A stretch of DNA of 64,000 nt, from the NCBI GenBank assembly GCA_029582155.1, contig CM055902.1, positions 18,177,511-18,241,510 on the forward strand, given 5' to 3'. Positions 47,001 to 54,246 of this stretch are shown here, in pieces. The notes below the pieces were generated by a model that searched no databases, was not told the origin of the DNA, and saw nothing but the letters and a program-made list of their open reading frames with translations. The first letter of the stretch is position 1. Every line of letters starts with the position of its first letter. Position numbers and translations under genes: made by a program. The DNA is from Panopea generosa (lineage: Eukaryota; Mollusca; Bivalvia; Adapedonta; Hiatellidae).

Positions 47001-49041
47001 ATTCTTTCAAGTAGCTATTTTTAAAAGAATAAATATGATACAGATTTCTAGTTTTCAATTAAAAAGTAGCCCATAAGGCTAATGTGTTTTTATTTCTTTA
47101 TGTCATTGAGGACTACATGTTGTGATGTGGTCTCCAATTTCTTTCCCCATAACAGTTTGATCAACTTGTAACACCGAAAACAACAATTCTTTACATATCT
47201 CCTCATGATTATTCCATGTTGTGAAGAGCTTTTATTTCCAAGTGGGTAGGTAATGGCAGCGACACAACACTGGTACAGGCAAGTAATTAAAACGCATTTT
47301 GTAATGGAAATATTCAAATTTAAAGATATTACCAAAACTTTTTTTTTTTCTAAAATTTGTTTCAACGAAACTTAGTCCCCATGAGTATGAACCCTAAAAT
47401 AACGAAAAATTAAGACAACGAAAATTAATGATTTCACAGTTAAATTCCAATTCCAAGAGAATGTGATCAAAACAATACAGCTGTGAACTAATGCTGATAT
47501 TCTGCTGCTTAAATTGTCCATGTTGTTGTATGCTGTTTAGCTCTGCTTTCACAAATTTTTCAGTTATATCGTAATGCTCTCTTCTCAAGACAGTATTCTG
47601 AGCACTGCCACACTGGAGTATCATGCCCAGACACATTGTACGATACCCCACCCAGTCACATTAGTCTGCCACCGGGCCACCCAGACCTAGATCTATCCTC
47701 TAAACACTGATTGCCAAGCGAGGAAGATTCTAGTACAAACTTTTAAAAGACCCACAACCTTCCAAATGCGAAGCGGATGCTTTACTTCTAGACCACCAAT
47801 GTGGTCACTGACCCAACCAGGTAATGAACTAACGATCTCCTGCATGATGGATGCTCTACCACTAGACCACCGCTGTGGTTACTGACCCAACCAGGTAACG
47901 AACCAACAATCTCCTGCATGATGGATGCTATACCACTAGACCACCGCTGTGGTCACTGACCCAACCAGGTAACGAACCAACGACCTCCTGCATGACAGAT
48001 GCTGTACCACTAGACCACCAATGTGGTCACTGACCCAACCAGGTAACTAAACCAACAATCTCCTTTATGACGGATGCTCTACCACAAGACCACCGCTGTG
48101 GCAATTATTATGATGCAGCTGATTTTAGAACAAGATGAAGTCAAACTTCAGCAGTTTTTGGGACACAGAAAATTGTACTTAAGAAATTATATAATTTGTC
48201 AATAAAAAAAAAAGAGAGTATACCATGGAATTTGTTTTGATCAGCGTAATAACAAACTTTTAAATAAGAAGAAAAGGTGCACAACTGGATGTTTTGGTAT
48301 TGGACTCTTTGATCAGATTTGATAAATTTAATCATTTACGATTGTGCAAATAACACAAGTAGAAGACAGTAATAAAAAAGTCAATGTGTGTGATGTGTTT
48401 AATAAATTAATTTCCACAACCAATTGACCTCAATCAATCGAAGGGAAATAACTCCTACATTAGAGCATGCCCACTTCCGTGTGACAAATTGAATGTACAA
48501 AATGCTTTTAATCCTATAGTTTTCAAATATATGCCCTTTAATTTACAACTAACACCATCATAATATCAAAATGAAGGCAACTCGCAAACAGTTACACAAA
48601 ATGTGAACGTCAAATTGAAAATAATATATTAAATTGACAGGTAATTGGGTCAAATTTTCTCGCCATGTTGGTTTTTCACATTTGTCGGTTTCGGCAACGC
48701 TGCGAAGAAAAAATGAAATACTACACATATATGATAAGCTTCGACTATTACAACATTTCCCAAATACCGAATTCTTAACAAGAGAATACAGAACGACAGT
48801 TGACATACAATATAAATGGCAAAATAGGATGTATAAACGTGCGTAAATGCAAAATTTGTGACGGGCGGCGAAGAAAAATTGACACGAGTGCGGGAAATGC
48901 AGTGTCAGCAGAAGGTTGTCGGAACAAGAAATACAGGACAACAGCATAATACAACAATATTTACAGCTTTTATGAAATTAATCACCGTATTTTATACATA
49001 CCCTGAGCTTGCTGCTCGTCACCACTCTCTCGGTCCGACAT
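22973..49041 (-). CDS. PURA: Pur-alpha-like single-stranded DNA/RNA-binding protein (complete, 8 exons)
   Basis: Eight phase-consistent exons on the minus strand (49041-49002, 44950-44909, 39158-39052, 35684-35582, 33871-33753, 27508-27388, 26067-25961, 23080-22973) give 747 nt and 248 residues. After a short acidic, Gln/Gly-rich N-terminus come three PUR repeats: about residues 30-97 ([20 protein letters not shown] then [10 protein letters not shown]), 110-177 ([17 protein letters not shown], then [13 protein letters not shown]), and 186-240 ([20 protein letters not shown] then [12 protein letters not shown]). Family members bind GGN-rich single strands, unwind duplexes and act in transcription and mRNA transport; repeats I and II form the nucleic-acid-binding domain and repeat III dimerises. 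It lacks the Gly-rich N-terminal tract and the Gln/Glu-rich tail of human PURA. The start ATG is followed by SDRESGDE. No frame break was seen. The closest paralogue (PURA, PURB or PURG) is not decided by sequence alone. Confidence 0.95.
23488..23705. mobile_element. Degraded DNA-transposon remnant
   Basis: Begins ACAGTAAAACTCCACCTAAG and carries repeated ATTA(A/C)GACCACC motifs at 23519, 23617 and 23674, as in remnants of pogo/Tigger-like MITEs. It lies in Pur intron 7. The class is a guess. Confidence 0.35.
25500..25900. repeat. Dispersed repeat, family H, copy 1
   Basis: The block 25500-25640 (GTTGTCAGAAGACAACAAAG, AAGATTGAGATTGGAGGCAA) recurs in opposite orientation at 56905-57150. The rest holds GTTTAACCTGGGT in duplicate (25629 and 25797). 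It lies in Pur intron 7; short open frames here are not genes. Confidence 0.6.
25961..26067 (-). CDS. PURA: Pur exon 7 (first half of PUR repeat III)
   Basis: 107 bp, phase 1 to 0, acceptor CATTTTTACAG, donor GTATGT. It encodes [20 protein letters not shown] then [15 protein letters not shown]. The length equals that of exon 3, the corresponding exon of repeat I. Confidence 0.95.
26991..27191. mobile_element. Foldback MITE, family M1, copy 2
   Basis: The ends GCCATAATAAATTAATTGCT and the reverse complement ATAATCTAGCAATTAATTTA TAATGGC form arms of about 34 bp. TTA flanks both sides. It lies in Pur intron 6 and matches 409-581, including the T/A-run interior. Confidence 0.75.
27215..27330 (-). 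mobile_element. tRNA-derived SINE, family D, 3' fragment
   Basis: Shares ATTTTTATGCCAT, GGAAGATTTATA and CCAGTACTTGAGCACACCCA with the body of 14575-14865. The head is missing. It lies in Pur intron 6, next to exon 6. Confidence 0.5.
27388..27508 (-). CDS. PURA: Pur exon 6 (second half of PUR repeat II)
   Basis: 121 bp, phase 0 to 1, acceptor TGCCATTGCAG, donor GTGGGT. It encodes [20 protein letters not shown] and then [35 protein letters not shown] is a hallmark of vertebrate PURA. Confidence 0.97.
27710..29415. repeat. About 640-bp tandem repeat (2.5 copies)
   Basis: Equivalent points GACACCATTTGA at 27821, 28462 and 29098 give periods of 641 and 636 bp. It starts with CAAGAGGCCCAAGAGGGCCT and ends GACGGACGACAGACAACGCG ... 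CAGTAGAGCTAAAA. It lies in Pur intron 5. Each unit contains an A-run. Confidence 0.9.
29441..31307. mobile_element. 1.87-kb non-autonomous DNA transposon, PIF/Harbinger-like
   Basis: Terminal inverted repeats of about 40 bp begin GGGCTTTTCCAGAATTAAAT and include a G-run (8 versus 7) and GTCGGACGGC. The flanks are TAA on both sides, consistent with the 3-bp TWA target duplications of PIF/Harbinger elements. Subterminal ATTAAAATTTTATGC repeats occur at both ends in opposite orientation. No transposase frame is visible. The interior has a perfect TGACGTCA at 30753-30760. It lies in Pur intron 5, directly behind the 640-bp repeat. Confidence 0.75.
31795..32750. repeat. About 155-bp tandem repeat
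   Basis: CTTGGTAATGATG recurs at 32141, 32296, 32450 and 32606 (periods 155, 154, 156), with an earlier unit at 31866 and a deletion between. About six units, each with AGTTTCATAAAATTCCAAC and GGGCCATAACTC. It ends GACAGACCAAGCGACAACTA. It lies in Pur intron 5. Confidence 0.9.
33000..33345. repeat. About 180-bp duplicated repeat with nuclear-receptor-like half-sites
   Basis: Two diverged units share ACAAAGTTACAGAC or GCAAGTTGCAGGC, then ACGAAATCTCA, CCTTGACCTTT and CATGTTATG or CATGTCATG. One unit has TGACCTTGACCTTT at 33083-33096. It lies in Pur intron 5, about 400 bp before exon 5 as the gene is not yet reached from that side. Confidence 0.65.
33753..33871 (-). CDS. PURA: Pur exon 5 (linker and first half of PUR repeat II)
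   Basis: 119 bp, phase 1 to 0, acceptor GTGTTACAG, donor GTATGC. It encodes the linker [18 protein letters not shown] and then [20 protein letters not shown] + R, which is close to the human repeat II. Confidence 0.96.
35176..35560. repeat. 46-bp minisatellite next to Pur exon 4
   Basis: Eight units of about 46 bp, roughly GGATAGTGGGTTTTAGTACC + TTTTTATTACATATATCTAG + CCAACA, the last ones shortened. It ends about 20 bp from the exon 4 splice donor at 35582. Confidence 0.92.
35582..35684 (-). CDS. PURA: Pur exon 4 (second half of PUR repeat I)
   Basis: 103 bp, phase 0 to 1, acceptor GACTTCCAG, donor GTATGT. It encodes [20 protein letters not shown] and the helix [15 protein letters not shown] 46-bp minisatellite starts about 20 bp past its donor. 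Confidence 0.95.
36655..36876 (+). mobile_element. piggyBac-like MITE, copy 1
   Basis: TTAA at 36651-36654 and 36877-36880 flank the element. The left end is CCCGTTATTTCATATAGACG, and the right end matches TATCTATGGAGTAAA with the last three bases diverged. The interior has a near-perfect hairpin at 36759-36826. It lies in Pur intron 3. Confidence 0.75.
37052..37272 (+). mobile_element. piggyBac-like MITE, copy 2
   Basis: Flanked by TTAA at 37048-37051 and 37273-37276. Ends CCCTTCACTTCATACAGA and, as reverse complement, CCCTTTACTCCATAGATA. TTAA targets and CCCTTT-type ends are typical of piggyBac elements. Same orientation as copy 1, about 175 bp away. Hairpin at 37155-37221. Confidence 0.85.
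39052..39158 (-). CDS. PURA: Pur exon 3 (first half of PUR repeat I)
   Basis: 107 bp, phase 1 to 0, acceptor ATATATTTCAG, donor GTATGC. It encodes [20 protein letters not shown] and onward to GRFIKIAE, the first beta strands of PUR repeat I. Confidence 0.95.
39303..39610 (+). mobile_element. tRNA-derived SINE, family D, copy 2
   Basis: The head GACTCGGTTAGCTCAGTCCA and CATGAGTCCGAATCCC is followed by a body with ATATACTACATTGC, a GATCCCAGGAAAGAGTGG segment and a GATGCTAAATATTCAAACAA tail. The acceptor-stem ends do not pair, so it is not a tRNA gene. It lies in Pur intron 2, 150 bp upstream of exon 3. Confidence 0.85.
40728..41066. repeat. 19-bp minisatellite
   Basis: About 18 copies of TTTCAGTAAATAACAGGGG, with 17-bp variants ending AACAAG. 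A block of about 112 bp repeats within the array (CAAGTTTCAG at 40834 and 40946). It lies in Pur intron 2. Confidence 0.93.
41270..41526 (-). mobile_element. piggyBac-like MITE, copy 3
   Basis: TTAA at 41266-41269 and 41527-41530. Ends CCCTTTACTCCATAGATA and, as reverse complement, CCCTTTACTTCATAAAGA. It is inverted relative to copies 1 and 2. One end is expanded by extra copies of AGGTGTCCAAAGGCGTCTAT. Hairpin at 41321-41388. It lies in Pur intron 2. Confidence 0.88.
42230..44035. repeat. 41-bp minisatellite in Pur intron 2
   Basis: About 44 copies of a 41-bp unit, roughly TAATGCATAAGAACAGTTAG + CTAATGAACACCCCTGACAG + A. The most uniform copies lie at about 42400-43370. Degraded relatives extend outward to about 41160 on one side and about 44830 on the other. 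Confidence 0.95.
44235..44698. mobile_element. MITE, family F2
   Basis: The left end ACAGTAGAACTTTATTGGCT and the right end (reverse complement) ACAGTAGACCATCGATGGCT form imperfect inverted repeats. Interior CCACTTATCTGGTCC and TTCGATGTATATAC are shared with 10125-10285. It lies in Pur intron 2, about 210 bp from exon 2. Confidence 0.6.
44909..44950 (-). CDS. PURA: Pur exon 2 (possible cassette exon)
   Basis: 42 bp, phase 1-1, acceptor TTTGTAG and donor GTATGT. It adds [13 protein letters not shown] to the acidic N-terminus. Because its length is a multiple of three and both flanks are phase 1, leaving it out keeps the frame, so it may be alternatively spliced. Confidence 0.8.
46001..46076. 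repeat. Perfect 19-bp inverted repeat
   Basis: The arms ATTACCTCAAAACAGTTGA (46001-46019) and its exact reverse complement (46058-46076) are separated by 38 bp. The loop holds a smaller inverted repeat GGTAAACGTTACC. It lies in Pur intron 1. Confidence 0.9.
47545..48110 (-). mobile_element. SINE family B with about five tandem tRNA-like heads
   Basis: The body at 47545-47790 matches the SINE at 3561-3890 on the minus strand. Toward its 5' end the tRNA-like promoter region is repeated: GACCACC at 47791, 47865, 47939, 48013 and 48088 gives periods of 74, 74, 74 and 75 bp. On the minus strand each unit carries GTGGTCTAGTGGTAGAGCAT (A box) and TTGGTTCGTTACC (B box). It lies in Pur intron 1. Confidence 0.85.
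49002..49041 (-). CDS. PURA: Pur exon 1 (start codon)
   Basis: ATG at 49041-49039, 13 codons ([13 protein letters not shown]) plus one base, donor GTATGT. Acidic and Gln-rich. The joined reading frame runs unbroken into exon 2 or, equally, exon 3. Confidence 0.85.
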
Positions 49042-49303
49042 TTTCAACCAACACAAAACAGCACTCTGAAGCCTCCTTCTAAATCTTATGAATTATTCAT
49101 GAGGTCATCCACCAGTAGTTTCAAGATAAATATTCGCAGTCTCCTGTCTAGAAAGGTGAATTGAACGATAAAGATTAGGTTTAATTAATAATAAAGATAA
49201 CAACCTTGTAAATATTGAAAGGATTTTTTTAAATGCTACAATAAACTGGATTGTCACACCTTCACCTGAAAATTCGGCATTGGGTTAAAGAGGGCAATAA
49301 TTG

Positions 49304-49327
49304 ATTGGTTCGTGAAGCATGACGTCA
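49304..49327 (-). promoter_or_regulatory. CCAAT box and cAMP-response element upstream of the Pur gene
   Basis: A perfect palindromic TGACGTCA at 49320-49327 and a minus-strand CCAAT at 49308-49304 lie 263-286 bp before the Pur start codon. These are known core and proximal promoter motifs. The transcription start itself is not visible. Confidence 0.4.
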
Positions 49328-51079
49328 TATTTTATTAACCGGTAAATTTTGAAAAAAAGCAGCAGAAAAAATTGTTATTCGAATTACTTACTTTGCAAGC
49401 AATGATTCAACAAGTTCAAGGTAACAGAGCTTACATTTTAAAATTTATGTGCCAGACCAGACGAAACGTAGAAATTCCTGGAAATTATTTGGACGTGACG
49501 TTTTATATTTACGATACGTAGTATTTCCAAACGTTCGCCCTTGTGACATTTCGCCTACAATCGCACATCTTTAACAAAATTTTGAGAGGTATATTTGGAG
49601 AAGTATGAGTCACTACTGTGTCGGTTACAATTTGTGGAGTGGACTACTAACTTATTTTTCATGATAAACACTAAATTTTGTGACCCTTTCTTAATACTTT
49701 TCATGTTAAGTAAGTGCAGTATATAGATACATTGAAGTGTGCCACAGGGGACAGTATTCGGTGTAAAGAATATCCCATTTAAATCTACATGTAAAAAAAT
49801 CATGTCCCGCCCTCCCATATCCCCACTATATATATATACAGTACTGTACTCAAGTCCCTGATATACTATACAATACCAATGACTTAATTACAGAGATTGG
49901 CAGGCTAATTTCAATTCAACATAACGGGAGTCTACATTGCTGGAATTTCGGGTGGCACCTATTTATTTAATAAGTCTTTAAAACCTTTATCGAAATTTAA
50001 TATTATTTGCTAACTAAATCTATTTATTATTATCAATTATGTATTTTATCATCTTCAGAATTTAAATTATTACTGGTTGAAAACAAAACATGTCCGTGAC
50101 TATGACTTACCAGTGACTTGTTTATATGTCTGTTTTTACTAAATATCTATTGTTTTTAACAAAAAGGTATTTAACAACACATCATAGAAGTAGAAAATTT
50201 TATGTAGAAAGATGAAGACTAGCCTACGTTATCCGTGGGTAGCGACACTTTCATCATCTAAAGAAGTTCTTAAATAGATCTGGACCAAACCTTTATATAT
50301 AACCCCAACCCTCACATTTTTAAAAGGAAAAGTAAAATAGATCTAAGTTACAGGCTATTCATAAAAAAACAAAACAATTTTGATTTTAAAAAACAATAAA
50401 AAAAGTGTTTGTTGAGGTGGGGGTTGCTTTTAGGGTTAGGTAAAGCGGTGATCTAAGTATCGACACCGATACTGTCGTATGTGAAGAGAACTACTAGGCT
50501 CTCCATGTGGTTGACTTGAAACTTTGCATACATAGGCCTAATCAACACAAAGTGTAAATACGCGAGACGTAATTTTATGCCCCTGACTTATTTCATGCAA
50601 AATATAATTGTCCTTGCACTTAGAACTATTGCTATAGTTACCATATTGCAATTTTGTTGAGCGATTTACTCGACCCTTTGCATACAGATTCAACACTTTC
50701 TACATCGAGGGTAGGCAGACGCTGATTCCTGCAAAGTTATTGTTAACATTGCTGCAGGCCTATTTACCGTACTCGGTGACTCAATGCACGACTAAAAACG
50801 TTTGATCCTTTGTTATATTTCTCGACTTTCAATTAACCGCAATAACTCTCAAGAACAAGTCTAACAATACGCTGGTATATCCCAGGGTACTTATACCATT
50901 AATTTATATTTAAAAAACATTGACCGATTGGAAACAAAAAAGTTGGAAAAATTATGAAATAGATGTATTCATTTTTTACACCGAAAAGGTAGTATGCTAG
51001 TTTGAACAAAAATAGTTTAGCTACATATAAAATACAATTTTTATGTAGAAAGATGAAGAAGGTGTTGGTATTGTTGATG

Positions 51080-51405
51080 TTGTATGGTAATTAGCGTTGC
51101 GTTCAACAATTTTTCAGTAAGATTTATATATCGCTACGGTGTCTACTTGAGACAGTATTCTGAGCTCTACCACACTGGAGCATCATTTCGCAGGTAATGG
51201 TATATGGTACCCCGCCTTGTCACATTATACAGACACCAGGCCGATTAGCCCTTGACTTATCTTCTTAATGCTGAACGCCAAGGGAGGAAACATTCTAGTA
51301 CCATTTTCAAGTCTTCTGCGTGGTCCGACTGGGGATCGAACCCGAGACCTTCCGCATATGAGGTGGTCGCTCCACCCATTGACCACCACTGCAGTGTAGA
51401 CGAAG
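51080..51405 (-). mobile_element. tRNA-derived SINE, family B, copy 3
   Basis: The minus strand carries GTGGTGGTCAATGGGTGGAG in the head and CTCGGGTTCGATCCCC as B box, and ends with TTGAACGCAACGCTAATTAC then CATACAACATC, matching 3561-3890. It lies between the Pur gene and the unknown gene. Confidence 0.8.
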
Positions 51406-53548
51406 AAACAAATCATCCATGGCGACAAAAATGTCATATCAATATTGAAGGCGTTTCTTATTTCTTACTGTAATAAAAAGGGGCTTAATTACTAGTATAT
51501 AACTAATATCACAAAAAAACTGTAAAATTTTATCATTTCTTTAATTAAAAAAAAAGACGTTTACCACCCACAATTGCAATCAGATCCTTTCTTTTTTATT
51601 CCAAAATCACACAAAGCTTTTGCTCAGGGAGGAGTTGTGTTTGCAAATGTGTGTGCAACAGAAATGTATATAAACGTATATAATATTCTATGTTCTCTGT
51701 ATGAAGTAACCTATATACATTTATATAAGCGATTACAAGACACAAAACCCTTTTATACACATTTCAATAAATTGCACCCACACTTTTTTTATCACAAAAT
51801 ATGAAACTTTCACTCATAAACGTTCAATTTGTAGATCTACTTCAATTTATTTGAAATGAATCATGCTTTTGTAAAAGTGATGAAATTTACCCAGATTCTA
51901 CATATCAACAATGACTACCTCGGAATGCCTTACCTTTTTTTCTCACAAATTTGGATACTGAAATATATTCCACAAAGTAAACATGGTTTAGAAAATTATG
52001 AAATGCGTCTAGAGGAAGGATAAAGTTACTTAAGTAATGTTAGTAGACGTAATCCGACTTCCACGAAAACGTCACTATTGGACGATCTGACAGTGTTCCA
52101 CGAAAACAACATTCTAGTATCGCATGGTTAAATTCTAAGAAGAGTCATCTTTCTAAGAAAATGAGAAATGTTATACTTATCAGGTCAGTATGGAATCCGG
52201 ATATACTTAAATGAACACAAAAAAAACAACAACATAAAAAATAAAATTTTATATTTAATTTAGAACTATATCGTTTTGGACACTGAAAAAAACAACCCCG
52301 GCTGAACAGACAAATCATTAGTTTACGAGCATTTGTGTTATTTTCTTGGCACCTATTTTATGAGTATGTGTATAAAAAATAAGAAAATATTTGTTTAAAA
52401 TGAAAGTTATATATTTACTAGGTGTAAATATTACAATGACACATGTAAATGTTTTAAGGCTATGTAACACGTCAAGCTTGTCACAAGTTTCGTTTCGTTA
52501 TTTTACATTCCCGTCTCTTTTATACTTATTATATATTCATATAAATTACCAAATTGTGGACCAGCATCTATATTGTATCAATTGCAAAATAGTAAATCAA
52601 TATTTTGACTTCAGGTAATGGACTGATGATGATATACCAAGCAAGTATCATACACAATTGGCTTTATGCTGAAAATACGTACGCATGCAATAGCATGTGT
52701 CTGATATAACGATGAACTAAAACAGTTCAATTTGCTGTTGTTTAAAGGGAATTTATCAGGATTTTTCAAACTTTTAAAATTGACTAAAATAACTCCCCCA
52801 AATATATCATGCCTATATATACTCACTGACCCGTATTGCCATCAGGATATCTATAGATTTAAGCATGTGGAAATAATTATTGAAATGGGATTTCCTAGCT
52901 TTGGCTGCGCGCCTAGGTTAGACTGATAGGCGGATCCAAGATTTCAGTTAAGGGGGGTGGGGGTGAAGGAGGGCGCAACACTAAATCTGAACGGCACATC
53001 TGAACCGGCACACACGTTTCTCAGTAAACATATAATGCTTTTAATAAAATATGAGTTTAGTGGGGAGGGGACGTACGTCTTAGAACAAGTCCGAATGACG
53101 TCAAGCAACATTTAAGTGCTGTCTATTTTTAGATTGGGGATTTCGTTTCAAGTTTACCACTCCAATTTAAATATCGATTTTGTCACGTTTTGGTGGATTT
53201 GCCTTACCAAACCATTCGGATTTGATTTATTATTGATAATTAGATGCTCTTTATCTATTTTAATAACTTTTATTTTGTAAGACATTTCTAGCGTATTTAA
53301 TATACTCCCTTTAACTGAATACTTATCAAAGTAATCGAAACATGTATTTGAGCTTCGTAAAAATCAAAATTATGTGCATTATACTACTGTGATACCTTCT
53401 CCAAATATAAGTATATGCTTATATGTAGCGTTTTTGGGTGTATATATATACATTTTCTTTTCCGCACCATTAGTCTAAAAGTGTAACACAAACCACCTTT
53501 TACACTTCTGCAACATTAAAACTGTTCTACATATTCTTTACCACACAC

Positions 53549-53835
53549 GTCCTCAGACGGTAGTGCGTCCACGCGGCTATTTATCCAGAGGGTGCGAGTT
53601 CGAATCCCCGCCCGGTGACATTCACTCTGATGATTGATATACGACATTGCGTCTCATTGACATTCGTCTCTTACTGCTGGCCCAGTTGGACAGGTTATCA
53701 GTTACTTGCAAAGATTGGTGTTCTCGAGTAGTGATCCCAGGATCCCAGGAAATAGTGGTTAGATGAAATGATCGTCTGTTAGCCATCGATAGCATAAGCA
53801 TGACGCTAAACATTAAAACAAACAATCTTTACATA
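53549..53835 (+). mobile_element. tRNA-derived SINE, family D, copy 3
   Basis: The head CTCAGACGGTAGTGCGTCCA and GCGAGTTCGAATCCCCG is followed by GATTGATATACGACATTGCG, GATCCCAGGAAATAGTGG and ACGCTAAACATTAAAACAAA. It ends 180 bp before the first visible exon of the unknown gene. Confidence 0.85.
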
Positions 53836-54011
53836 CAATTGATAATTACGTTAAAATCAAGATCGTATTGACCTAATTATGCAACAATACAGTAATAATT
53901 ATTTTATTTCTTAACGTATTTTTTTTTTAATTCACACGGAATTGTTAGATTGTTAGGACATTGCTGTTTATTTAATAAACACAGGCCGATATGCGTGTTT
54001 ATTTTCTGCAG

Positions 54012-54246
54012 ATCCAAATGACAGTGTTGAACTTTCGGACAAGACGAAGTACTCGAGGTTTCACAGTAGACCGGAGTTCTCCGTTTGGTGTAACTCCCCC
54101 ATCATCAAGTATACGGAGAGTTTCCGCGACCTGATACTACAGATCAACCCCTTCTGCATCACATGTGTCTACAAGAAGATGTTCGAAACCTGTGCAACAA
54201 ATAATCTCAGACTTTCTGATGATGACGGTCCAATGAACGAAGAAAG
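54012..54246 (+). CDS. Unknown gene, first visible exon
   Basis: Acceptor ATTTTCTGCAG, donor GTAAAA. Opens with two bases of a split codon and ends two bases into the next. 77 full codons, including KYSRFHSRPEFSVWCNSP and FCITCVYKKMFETC. Much more GC-rich than its flanks, which supports coding. Confidence 0.82.

Larger units (their letters stand above)
49042..54011. other. Intergenic or 5' intron sequence between divergent genes
   Basis: Contains the Pur promoter motifs at 49304-49327, a family B SINE at 51080-51405 and a family D SINE at 53549-53835. The 5' exon(s) of the unknown + strand gene must lie here or farther upstream of it on this side, but I could not identify them. Confidence 0.5.

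Noticed and set aside
47791-48110. Cluster of tRNA genes
   Set aside because: Units lack a cloverleaf with paired ends and are continuous with a SINE body; they are repeated SINE heads.
52391-52618. Short frame with a signal-peptide-like start (MFKMKVIYLLGVNI)
   Set aside because: Very AT-rich, no downstream donor fitting the phase of the exon at 54012, no recognised homology.
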